A stretch of 27,522 bases of DNA from a virus, in the IMG/VR virus record IMGVR_UViG_3300008120_004739, positions 1-27,522 of that record; one strand, written 5' to 3'. Shown piece by piece: positions 21,225 through 27,522 of this stretch (position 1 is its first letter; each line of letters opens with the position of its first letter). The notes under the pieces were generated by a model, which saw nothing but the letters and a program-made list of their open reading frames with translations, did not search any database and was not told the DNA's origin. The position numbers and the translations under genes are program-made.

Positions 21225-21547
21225 ACACTAGTAGATTTATCACATACCCTAGCACAGTAGACGCTGGATCAAACCACAAAGTAGTAGTAATCGACGCAGT
21301 AGAACAAGAATTAGAACAGCTAAAACGATTCCTCCAAACCAGCCAAGAAAATTTTGATGTTTACCTATATTCAGGTGAAGATTATGATCTAGAATGGTTA
21401 AATTACGTCAGCACTGATAGTGAACTAATATTGATCAATGATACAAGTCAGGTAAAAGTAACACCCACGGGCGTCAGATATCAGGACAATTTGTTAGAAT
21501 ATTTTGAGCAAATTGAACTAGACAGCACTGTAGAAAGTCTGCTATAA
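21221..21547 (+). CDS. hypothetical protein, 108 aa
   Basis: Acidic soluble protein with VVVIDAVEQELEQLKRFLQ helix and DVYLYSGEDYDLEWLNYV, possibly an alpha/beta fold. No family recognised. ATGA overlap couples it to the preceding gene. Confidence 0.72.
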   Translation: MNTSRFITYPSTVDAGSNHKVVVIDAVEQELEQLKRFLQTSQENFDVYLYSGEDYDLEWLNYVSTDSELILINDTSQVKVTPTGVRYQDNLLEYFEQIELDSTVESLL

Positions 21548-21559
21548 TATTGATAATTG

Positions 21560-21566
21560 GTAAATA
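21560..21566 (+). promoter_or_regulatory. late promoter box GTAAATA
   Basis: GTAAATAAT upstream of the bS21 gene; an AT-rich TATAAT at 21576-21581 may also serve as a -10 element. AAAGGA at 21583-21588 is the ribosome binding site. Confidence 0.45.
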
Positions 21567-21592
21567 ATATACTAATATAATCAAAGGACTAT

Positions 21593-21826
21593 ATGGCGTT
21601 TGAAAATTCATTGAAAGGCAGTACTGTTTACGTTAAGAATGATAACGTAGAACAGGCCATGCGTAAGTTTAAGAAAAAGATACAGGACAGTGGTCTATTG
21701 TTGGACATGCGTGCCCGAGAGTGTTACGAAAAACCCACCACTAAACGTAAACGCAAAGCCAGTGCCGCTAAAAACCGTTGGCAAAAGAAACTATCTAGCC
21801 AACAGTTACCTAAAAAATTATACTAG
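21593..21826 (+). CDS. rpsU: ribosomal protein bS21
   Basis: bS21 is a small-subunit protein near the anti-Shine-Dalgarno of 16S rRNA and helps initiation. This 77-aa protein has GSTVYVKNDNVEQAMRKFKK, then YEKPTTKRKRKASAAKNRW, the central bS21 signature, and a basic C-terminus SQQLPKKLY like betaproteobacterial copies. Length is near normal. The ribosome binding site AAAGGA is present. Phage-encoded bS21 is known in some large and pelagic phages; it could replace host bS21 and bias translation toward phage mRNA. Confidence 0.95.
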   Translation: MAFENSLKGSTVYVKNDNVEQAMRKFKKKIQDSGLLLDMRARECYEKPTTKRKRKASAAKNRWQKKLSSQQLPKKLY

Positions 21827-21848
21827 TATATAATTCGTAATATAAGAA

Positions 21849-21855
21849 ATAAATA
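21849..21855 (+). promoter_or_regulatory. late promoter box ATAAATA upstream of dnaK
   Basis: The predicted start at about 21861 gives a 58-base leader before ATG 21919, containing the palindrome CCTAATTAGG (21869-21878) and AAAGGAGA ribosome binding site. No sigma32-type heat-shock promoter was seen. Confidence 0.5.
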
Positions 21856-21918
21856 ATTGTATAGAGTGCCTAATTAGGGCTTTATATTTTAGATCTTGCT
21901 TAATAAAGGAGAAACTAT

Positions 21919-23820
21919 ATGTCTAAGATCATCGGTATCGACTTAGGTACAACCAACTCATGTGTTGCTATCCTAGAAAACAACAAACCAAAAGTAATTG
22001 AAAATAACGAAGGTGCTCGCACTACACCCAGCGTCGTTGCCTATGGCGATGAAATCCTAGTTGGCGCACCAGCTAAACGACAAGCAGTCACAAATCCAAA
22101 AAACACAGTCTATGCGGCCAAGCGTTTAATTGGTCGTAAATTTGACGAACGTGAAGTTCAAAAAGACATCGACCTAATGCCATATGAAATCATCAAAAAT
22201 GACAATGGTGACGCATGGGTTAAAATCAAAGAAGATCGTCTAGCACCACCACAGATCTCAGCAGAAGTCTTGCGTAAAATGAAAAAGACAGCTGAAGACT
22301 ATCTTGGCCATGAAGTAACTCAAGCAGTTATTACAGTTCCAGCATACTTCAATGACAGCCAACGCCAAGCTACCAAAGACGCAGGTACTATCGCAGGCTT
22401 AGAAGTCTTACGTATCATCAACGAACCAACAGCGGCCGCATTGGCGTTTGGTGTTGACAAAGCAGACAAACGTGATCGTAAGATCGCTGTGTACGACCTA
22501 GGTGGTGGTACATTTGATATCTCAATCATTGACATCATCAACGTAGATGGTGATAAACAGTTTGAAGTACTAGCTACTAACGGTGATACATTCCTTGGTG
22601 GTGAAGACTTTGACCAACGCCTGATGGACTACATAATTGATGAGTTTATGAAAGAGTCAGGAGTTGATCTAAGCAAAGATGTTCTAGCTCTACAACGCTT
22701 AAAAGAGTCAGCTGAAAAAGCTAAAATCGAGCTATCAAGTTCACAACAAACCACAGTGAATTTACCTTACATCACTGCTGATGCTAGTGGTCCTAAACAC
22801 TTGAACGTGAATATTACACGTGCTAAGTTCGAAGGCTTAGTTGACGAACTGATTAAACGCAGTATCGAACCTTGCAAGACAGCGATGAAAGATGCTGGTG
22901 TAACAGCTGGTGATATCGACGAAGTCATCTTAGTTGGTGGGCAAACACGTATGCCTAAGGTGCAGGAAGAAGTTGAACGATTATTTGGCAAAGCTCCACG
23001 TAAAGATGTTAACCCAGATGAAGCAGTAGCAGTCGGTGCGGCTATTCAAGGTGCGGTACTTGCTGGTGATAAGACAGACGTGTTACTGTTAGACGTTACT
23101 CCATTATCATTAGGTATCGAAACACTTGGTGGTGTTATGACTAAGTTGATTAAGAAAAACACGACTATTCCTACTAAGGCTAGCCAAACATTCTCAACAG
23201 CAGAAGATAACCAACCAGCAGTTACAGTTATCGTAGCACAAGGTGAACGTGAGTTTGTTCGTGATAACAAAGTCTTAGGTCAATTTAATCTAGAAGGTAT
23301 TGAACCACAACGTCGTGGACAACCACAGATTGAAATTACACTTGACATTGATGCTAATGGTATCTTAAAAGTAAGTGCTAAAGATAAAACCACAGGCAAA
23401 GAAAACAAGATCACTATCAAAGCCAACTCAGGCCTAAGTGAAGAAGAGATTGAACAGATGGTTCGTGATGCTGAAACTAATGCAGAAGCAGATAAGAAAG
23501 CTGTTGAATTAGTACAGGCTAAGAACGTAGCAGATGCACAGATCCATGATGCTCGCAAAGAACTAGCAGACGCTAAGTCTGTTACAGAAGAAATACGTAC
23601 CCAAGTTGAAGAAGCTATCAGAGCAGTCGAAGAAGTAGTAAAAGCAGAAGATGTTGCTAAGATCCAAGAGGCGGTTGGAAAACTAGTCCAAATAACAGCT
23701 TCATTGAAACAACCCGCACCTGAAGCAGAAGTCCAACCAGGTACTACACAGGATTCAGCAGGACCAGCAGACAACGTAGTTGATGCTGAGTTCACTGAAG
23801 TTAAGAAGGATGCCGAATAA
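21919..23820 (+). CDS. dnaK: Hsp70 chaperone DnaK
   Basis: Full-length (633 aa) DnaK: ATPase domain with [12 protein letters not shown] (start), DLGGGTFD and [10 protein letters not shown], then linker [19 protein letters not shown], substrate domain and helical lid, ending in [12 protein letters not shown], a conserved tail. All canonical motifs are intact, so an active ATP-driven foldase is expected. The sequence style is betaproteobacterial, indicating acquisition from the host lineage. No DnaJ or GrpE is seen in the window; host co-chaperones would be used. AAAGGAGA lies before ATG. Expression from a late-type box suggests use in virion assembly. Confidence 0.97.
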   Translation: MSKIIGIDLGTTNSCVAILENNKPKVIENNEGARTTPSVVAYGDEILVGAPAKRQAVTNPKNTVYAAKRLIGRKFDEREVQKDIDLMPYEIIKNDNGDAWVKIKEDRLAPPQISAEVLRKMKKTAEDYLGHEVTQAVITVPAYFNDSQRQATKDAGTIAGLEVLRIINEPTAAALAFGVDKADKRDRKIAVYDLGGGTFDISIIDIINVDGDKQFEVLATNGDTFLGGEDFDQRLMDYIIDEFMKESGVDLSKDVLALQRLKESAEKAKIELSSSQQTTVNLPYITADASGPKHLNVNITRAKFEGLVDELIKRSIEPCKTAMKDAGVTAGDIDEVILVGGQTRMPKVQEEVERLFGKAPRKDVNPDEAVAVGAAIQGAVLAGDKTDVLLLDVTPLSLGIETLGGVMTKLIKKNTTIPTKASQTFSTAEDNQPAVTVIVAQGEREFVRDNKVLGQFNLEGIEPQRRGQPQIEITLDIDANGILKVSAKDKTTGKENKITIKANSGLSEEEIEQMVRDAETNAEADKKAVELVQAKNVADAQIHDARKELADAKSVTEEIRTQVEEAIRAVEEVVKAEDVAKIQEAVGKLVQITASLKQPAPEAEVQPGTTQDSAGPADNVVDAEFTEVKKDAE

Positions 23821-23838
23821 GGGTCCTTCATTTATTTT
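23805..23838 (+). terminator. possible weak terminator/attenuator after dnaK
   Basis: GAAGGA (23805-23810) pairs with TCCTTC (23824-23829), followed by the T-rich ATTTATTTTTG. The stem overlaps the dnaK stop. Short stem, so partial read-through into hsp20 is likely. Confidence 0.4.
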
Positions 23839-23862
23839 TGCTTAACAAAAGGAGAATAAGCT

Positions 23863-24306
23863 ATGAAACAAGTATATGTAAATTCGTTAGATATCCCACA
23901 AATACAACGATTCGCTGTAGGATTTGATCGCATGTTTGATGAACTTGCTCGCACAGCAGGATCATTGAATGGTACAAACTATCCACCATACAACATCGTC
24001 CGCATCGCTGAGAATGAGTATGAGATCGAAGTTGCAGTCGCAGGCTTCACAGAAGATGAACTAGATGTTGAAATGCAAAACGGTGAATTGTTTGTGCGTG
24101 GTGAATCAAAAGCCCAAAACACACGTGTAGGTAATTATCTACATCAAGGTATCGCCGCACGTGACTTTACACGCACATTTGCTCTTGCAGACAATGTAGA
24201 AGTCAAAGGTGCTAGTGTTCGTAATGGTATCTTGACAATCAAGCTAGAAGTGTTTGTTCCAGAACACGAAAAGCCAAAAAAGATTGCAATTACCTTTGAA
24301 AAGTAA
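23863..24306 (+). CDS. hsp20: small heat shock protein (Hsp20/IbpA-like)
   Basis: An alpha-crystallin holdase that keeps unfolded proteins for Hsp70 refolding. The 147-aa protein has the YNIVRIAENEYEIEVAVAGF strand region, the GELFVRGE strand and a C-terminal I-x-I motif (IAI). AAGGAGA precedes the ATG. It lies 42 bases downstream of dnaK, so a chaperone pair. Hsp20 genes are common in T4-like cyanophages. Confidence 0.95.
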   Translation: MKQVYVNSLDIPQIQRFAVGFDRMFDELARTAGSLNGTNYPPYNIVRIAENEYEIEVAVAGFTEDELDVEMQNGELFVRGESKAQNTRVGNYLHQGIAARDFTRTFALADNVEVKGASVRNGILTIKLEVFVPEHEKPKKIAITFEK

Positions 24307-24312
24307 TATAAT

Positions 24313-24348
24313 AATAGTAAGGGCTAGGTATCTGCCTAGCCCACTATT
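24313..24348 (+). promoter_or_regulatory. long hairpin between hsp20 and clpS
   Basis: AATAGT-AA-GGGCTAGG (24313-24328) pairs with CCTAGCCC-ACTATT (24335-24348) around a 6-base loop TATCTG: an 8-bp GC-rich stem, then a 2-base bulge and 6 more pairs. No T tract follows, so this is not a typical terminator. It may protect the 3' end of the hsp20 mRNA, direct processing, or regulate clpS translation. Confidence 0.75.
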
Positions 24349-24378
24349 CAACTAACAATGACAATCGAAAAGGAACTT

Positions 24379-24687
24379 ATGGGCACCAAAGCAGTCACAA
24401 AAACAAAACCAACCCCAAACTTTGATCTCAAAGAACCCTTACACTACAAAGTTATCTATATCAACGACAATGTGACTACTATGGAATTTGTTGTTGAAAG
24501 TCTAGTCACCATATTCAATCATAGTCCGGAAGAAGCCGAAGCGATCACTCTTCAGATACATGAAGAAGGTAGTGGAATAGCTGCGGTATTACCATATGAA
24601 ATGGCAGAACAAAAAGGTGTCGAAGTCACACAGCTAGCACGTTCAAGAGGATATCCATTACAGATTAAATTAGAACCCACTGAATGA
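24379..24687 (+). CDS. clpS: ClpS-like protease adaptor
   Basis: ClpS binds N-degron substrates and hands them to ClpAP. The 102-aa protein has YKVIYINDNVTTMEFVV (the ND-x-x-TT-x-EFVV signature), IHEEGSGIAAV and the C-terminal GYPLQIKLEP. ATG 24379 has AAAGGAAC just upstream, and is preferred over an in-frame ATG at 24358. Its stop overlaps the next ATG (ATGA). It would need the host ClpA and ClpP; possibly redirects proteolysis. Confidence 0.92.
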   Translation: MGTKAVTKTKPTPNFDLKEPLHYKVIYINDNVTTMEFVVESLVTIFNHSPEEAEAITLQIHEEGSGIAAVLPYEMAEQKGVEVTQLARSRGYPLQIKLEPTE

Positions 24688-25169
24688 TATTTAATAAAAT
24701 AAAAGAACTCAAAGCAGAAGGTAAAAAGATTGGTATTACTTTCTCAACATTTGACATGCTGCATGCCGGTCATATTGCCATGCTGAGTGAAGCCAAAAAT
24801 CATTGCGATTATCTGATAGCTGGATTGCAGACTGATCCAACAATAGATCGTCCAGATACCAAGAACAAACCAATACAGAGTATTGTTGAGCGCCAGATTC
24901 AACTGGCGGCCTGTCGTTATGTAGACGAAGTAGTGGTATATCAAACAGAACAGGACCTAGTAGACTTATTGTTGATCCTACCATTGGATGTTCGTGTATT
25001 AGGTGTAGAATACGAAAATACAAACTTTACAGGTCGTATGGAGTGTGAACTACGTGGCATTGAACTGGTGTTTAATGGTCGTGATCATTCGTTTAGTTCA
25101 AGTAGTTTACGTAAACGTGTAGCACACGCAGAAACAGAAAAATTACTTAAAGACGAAAAAAATGAATAA
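24684..25169 (+). CDS. cytidylyltransferase-like nucleotidyltransferase (TagD/RfaE-like)
   Basis: The 161-aa protein carries the HxGH motif in TFDMLHAGH (His27 and His30) and the C-terminal SSSSLRKR motif, both hallmarks of the nucleotidyltransferase superfamily that activates glycerol-3-phosphate or sugar phosphates with CTP or ATP. TagD-like genes are found in marine T4-like phages. Coupled to clpS by ATGA. Substrate uncertain. Confidence 0.87.
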   Translation: MIFNKIKELKAEGKKIGITFSTFDMLHAGHIAMLSEAKNHCDYLIAGLQTDPTIDRPDTKNKPIQSIVERQIQLAACRYVDEVVVYQTEQDLVDLLLILPLDVRVLGVEYENTNFTGRMECELRGIELVFNGRDHSFSSSSLRKRVAHAETEKLLKDEKNE

Positions 25170-25752
25170 ACAAGAATATTTACAGTTGATGTCTGATGAA
25201 TATTTTTATGTTTGTAAAGATAGATCTGTAATCGAGATTGGCCCAAACACCACAATCCACACTGATTTGATCTTAAAGCATCAACCATCACACCTTATAT
25301 TAATCGAAGCTGATCAACGATCAGCTAACACATTGAAAAATGTGGCAGGAATCGATGAATTAATTGTTGATGATGCTTTTCATATTCTTCATACAAAGTA
25401 TCTAGCTGATGTTGTAGTATGCTGTGGAGTGCTATATCATTTGCACAGTCCGTTGCATTTACTAGAACTAATAACTAATAATTGTGATCCAAAATATATA
25501 ATTTTAGATTGTGTTGTTGATCAAAAAAACATACAGTGTTTGCCAGAAGAGGACAATATTACTGGAAATAGACATACTAAAAATAACTGGAAATCAGCTA
25601 AGTTTAATTTAGTAATACCGTTCGACATTATTAATATATCTATGAAAAATATGGGATTTAAGTTAATAACTAAAAATTTAACACAAGTTACTGACTATCT
25701 TCCCAAAACTAATTCGTGGGTAGCTATGTGGGAAAAGGAAAGACATAACTAA
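25162..25752 (+). CDS. class I SAM-dependent methyltransferase
   Basis: The 196-aa protein has motif I VIEIGPNT (SAM binding), ILIEAD, and CCGVLYHLHSPLHLLELI, the usual post-motif helix of class I small-molecule methyltransferases. Substrate unknown. The gene is more AT-rich than neighbours, suggesting later acquisition. ATG overlaps the previous stop by 8 bases. Confidence 0.82.
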   Translation: MNKQEYLQLMSDEYFYVCKDRSVIEIGPNTTIHTDLILKHQPSHLILIEADQRSANTLKNVAGIDELIVDDAFHILHTKYLADVVVCCGVLYHLHSPLHLLELITNNCDPKYIILDCVVDQKNIQCLPEEDNITGNRHTKNNWKSAKFNLVIPFDIINISMKNMGFKLITKNLTQVTDYLPKTNSWVAMWEKERHN

Positions 25753-26285
25753 TGGACATAATGTTAGACTTAGAAACGTTGAGCACCCGCCCAGACGCAA
25801 CTATTCTTACATTTGGTGCTTGTAAGTTTAGTCCATACAAAAAGCATGAAATCGTAGATGGTATCTATTTCCGCATCAACGTAGATGAGCAAATTACCTT
25901 AGGTCGCCATGTGGATGATAATACTGTAGCATGGTGGGCTAAACAGGCAGATGATGTCAGAGAAGAAGCCCTAGGCGAAGACAATCGTATTAGCCTAGAA
26001 CAGTTCTCACAAGAGTTAAATAGATTTATCGTAGGTTGTGATAACATTTGGGCACAGGGTCCTGTATTTGATATTGTTATATTAGAAAATCTATATCGCC
26101 AAATGGGCTTGCCTTGCCCATGGCAGTTCTGGCAGATCCGTGATAGTCGCACACTGTTAAGCACACACGGTGATCCTAGAGATAAAAACAAGGCAGGACT
26201 GCATAATGCTTTAGAAGATTGTGTCAGCCAAGCGCAAGCAGTTCAACATGTATTTGAACAATGTGGTATTACGGAGAAACGTTAA
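25752..26285 (+). CDS. dexA: DexA-like 3'-5' exonuclease (DEDD)
   Basis: The 177-aa protein has MLDLETL (Asp6, Glu8; Exo I), VFDIVILENLY (Exo II) and HNALEDCVSQA (His and Asp; Exo III), the DEDDh arrangement. T4 DexA is the archetype. TAATG overlaps both neighbours. Probable role in DNA degradation or repair. Confidence 0.87.
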   Translation: MDIMLDLETLSTRPDATILTFGACKFSPYKKHEIVDGIYFRINVDEQITLGRHVDDNTVAWWAKQADDVREEALGEDNRISLEQFSQELNRFIVGCDNIWAQGPVFDIVILENLYRQMGLPCPWQFWQIRDSRTLLSTHGDPRDKNKAGLHNALEDCVSQAQAVQHVFEQCGITEKR

Positions 26286-26611
26286 TGCAGTTAATATTTG
26301 GTCGTGACAACGCAGAACAATTAAAAGAACGCTATACAGTCTTAGAACTAGAAACCCTAGAAAAAGATGGGGTTAGCTTAGAAGTATTCTGTTTAATCCC
26401 TGGAGAGAAAATAGGTATTCCGGATCTACCACAATTGGAAAATTGGATCAAACTACACAATGATTTCTTACATGGATATCATACCCAACAATGGAACTAT
26501 TGCCGCCAATGTATAGAACATCTAATGGGCAAATTTGGCGGTGAAGTAGATAGTTTTTATCAAGAAATCCTTAAACGCATCGATACAGCAGAAGCCCAAG
26601 AATCCAACTAA
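26285..26611 (+). CDS. conserved phage hypothetical, 108 aa
   Basis: Contains CRQCIEHLMGKFGGEVDSFYQEIL in the C-terminal half, a pattern I recall from T4-like cyanophage proteins of unknown function. ATG 26285 is chosen because CGGAGAAA precedes it and TAATG overlaps the upstream stop; an in-frame ATG at 26261 is unlikely. No catalytic motif seen. Confidence 0.75.
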   Translation: MQLIFGRDNAEQLKERYTVLELETLEKDGVSLEVFCLIPGEKIGIPDLPQLENWIKLHNDFLHGYHTQQWNYCRQCIEHLMGKFGGEVDSFYQEILKRIDTAEAQESN

Positions 26612-26652
26612 TCTAGTCAACAATACACATAGTTAATTAATCTCAGTTCCTG

Positions 26653-26659
26653 TTAAATA
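26653..26659 (+). promoter_or_regulatory. degenerate late promoter box TTAAATA
   Basis: TTAAATAG upstream of csgF, followed by AAGGAG ribosome binding site at 26665-26670. Weaker match than the ATAAATACT copies. Confidence 0.4.
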
Positions 26660-26678
26660 GTAATAAGGAGCCGAGAAA

Positions 26679-27125
26679 ATGAAACAATGTATTTCATTCC
26701 TAATTCTGTCTTTTGCAGTTGTAGCACGAGCACAACCTCTACCTGACTTTACGTTTAAAAGTCCAAGTTTTAACGGTAATGGCTACAGTGCTCATATACT
26801 TACGATTGAAAATCAGGAACATAATCGCCGAGACGCTATACAAAAAGAGATACAGGCCAAGTTAGAAAAAGAAGCTAACGAAGCTAAAAACACCAATATC
26901 GCCAAGTTTATGAATAACTTGGAATCGCGTATCTATGCCCAGATCAGCCAGAATCTAGCAACAGCTATGTTTGCAGACGGTGGTAGTAACGCTGGCACAC
27001 TAAATTTTGAAGGTAATATAATCAATTGGACTAAATCCAGCACTGAGATCACCTTGAATGTAACAGATTACATGGGCAGTGCGACCAGTATCACTATACC
27101 GTTAGGACAATTTGTGTTCCAATAA
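26679..27125 (+). CDS. csgF: CsgF-like curli assembly protein
   Basis: The signal peptide (MKQCISFLILSFAVVARA, cleavage before QPLP) targets the periplasm. The mature protein has FKSPSFNGNGYSAH and the C-terminal module with SRIYAQISQNLA, GTLNFEGN and ITLNVTDYMGSATSI, matching CsgF, which docks on the CsgG secretion pore. Next to csgG with a 1-base gap. AAGGAG precedes ATG. No csgA, csgB, csgC or csgE is visible. Confidence 0.88.
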   Translation: MKQCISFLILSFAVVARAQPLPDFTFKSPSFNGNGYSAHILTIENQEHNRRDAIQKEIQAKLEKEANEAKNTNIAKFMNNLESRIYAQISQNLATAMFADGGSNAGTLNFEGNIINWTKSSTEITLNVTDYMGSATSITIPLGQFVFQ

Positions 27126-27126
27126 G

Positions 27127-27522
27127 ATGAAAAAACTTGCGGCTGTGTTGATGATGTTTATATTGATAGGTTGTGCTACGACCAATAGATTCAGTACGCC
27201 AGAAAAGCCAACACAGGTCAAGAACCTAATGCAGAAAGAGTTTGACACTATACCTCCACCAGCTGGAAAACCAGTGGTAGTGGCTGTGTATAGTTTCGCT
27301 GACAAGACAGGGCAACGTCGTCCAGCGGCGACTATCGCTAACCTGTCAACAGCAGTCACACAGGGTGCAGAAAGTTTCTTGATCAAAGCCCTACAAGATG
27401 TGGGTCGAGGCACTTGGTTTACAGTAGTTGAACGTGTGGGTATTGATAGCTTGACTAAAGAGCGTCAACTGATACGTCAGATGCGCGAAGCCTACGATGG
27501 TGCTAACGCTAAACCATTGAGC
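27127..27522 (+). CDS. csgG: CsgG-like outer-membrane secretion lipoprotein (3' truncated by window)
   Basis: The 132 visible residues start with a lipoprotein signal, lipobox ILIGC (Cys16), then the CsgG N-terminal domain: VVVAVYSFADKTGQRRP, NLSTAVTQGAESFLIKAL and FTVVERVGIDSLTKERQ. CsgG forms the nonameric curli secretion channel. Frame is open to the window edge. In a phage it may form an outer-membrane pore used in lysis or surface change. Confidence 0.92.
   Translation, partial: MKKLAAVLMMFILIGCATTNRFSTPEKPTQVKNLMQKEFDTIPPPAGKPVVVAVYSFADKTGQRRPAATIANLSTAVTQGAESFLIKALQDVGRGTWFTVVERVGIDSLTKERQLIRQMREAYDGANAKPLS

Noticed and set aside
23280-23831. A 183-codon open frame on the minus strand antisense to dnaK
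   Set aside because: Ser/Ala-rich translation typical of the antisense of a coding gene, no ribosome binding site or promoter, and full overlap with conserved DnaK.
1-27522. CRISPR arrays, insertion sequences, integrase/attachment sites and tRNA genes
   Set aside because: No regularly spaced repeats, transposase-like proteins, integrase motifs or cloverleaf sequences were found on either strand by eye.

Overview
The window looks like a stretch of a large T4-like (myovirus-type) phage genome. It shows dense, mostly unidirectional genes with 1-14 nt stop/start overlaps. Gene starts carry T4-late-type TAAATA boxes, usually as ATAAATACT. Tail-fibre/virion-like proteins sit beside class Ia ribonucleotide reductase, glutaredoxin, a DexA-like exonuclease, a PD-(D/E)XK nuclease, Hsp20, a TagD-like nucleotidyltransferase and CsgF/CsgG, a mix known from marine and freshwater T4-like phages. 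No tRNA, CRISPR or insertion sequence was seen. The host is inferred, not shown: the phage-borne ribosomal protein bS21 ends in SQQLPKKLY and the DnaK ends in a [12 protein letters not shown]-type tail, both of which I associate with betaproteobacteria.

Layout. (1) 1-2765: end of a virion-like gene and a terminator, then small genes including a Lys-repeat micropeptide, a coiled-coil/one-TM XhlA-like protein and acidic virion-like proteins. (2) 2779-5425: a radical SAM protein, then an iron-sulfur cassette (iscU, two tandem DUF1289 genes, iscA), then a PD-(D/E)XK nuclease. (3) 5454-12717: a tail-fibre-like protein, then nrdA-nrdB-grx, a probable Sm-like protein, a virion-like protein split by a -1 frameshift and a zinc-peptidase-like protein. 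Both nrdA and nrdB have internal deletions that remove catalytic or metal-ligand residues. (4) 12694-16192, minus strand: a translationally coupled operon of DNA methyltransferase, small proteins, metallophosphoesterase, lipoprotein and HAD deoxynucleotidase, divergent from (5) 16276-17402, plus strand: five small genes served by three consensus sigma70-type promoters and closed by a strong terminator. Blocks 4 and 5 look like an early region. (6) 17499-21547: an ILEI/GG-domain fibre protein, a large virion-like protein and a membrane/coiled-coil protein whose C-terminal third is reached only through an A AAA AAG slippery heptamer. (7) 21593-26611: bS21, DnaK, Hsp20, ClpS, nucleotidyltransferase, methyltransferase, DexA-like exonuclease. 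(8) 26679-end: csgF and the start of csgG.

How the genes work together (inference). The phage appears to carry host-takeover functions for nucleotide supply (RNR/Grx, HAD nucleotidase), Fe-S assembly (IscU, IscA and two predicted Fe-S proteins), translation (bS21) and protein quality control (DnaK, Hsp20, ClpS). IscU keeps the LPPVK chaperone-recognition motif, and the phage supplies its own Hsp70. The regulatory layout is striking: at eight genes the predicted transcription start falls on or within three bases of the start codon and no Shine-Dalgarno is present, which suggests systematic leaderless initiation at transcription-unit heads. Genes inside operons have normal ribosome binding sites or coupling overlaps. 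The three broken reading frames (nrdA, 11263, 20643) could be biology or assembly/homopolymer errors, and the sequence alone cannot decide.
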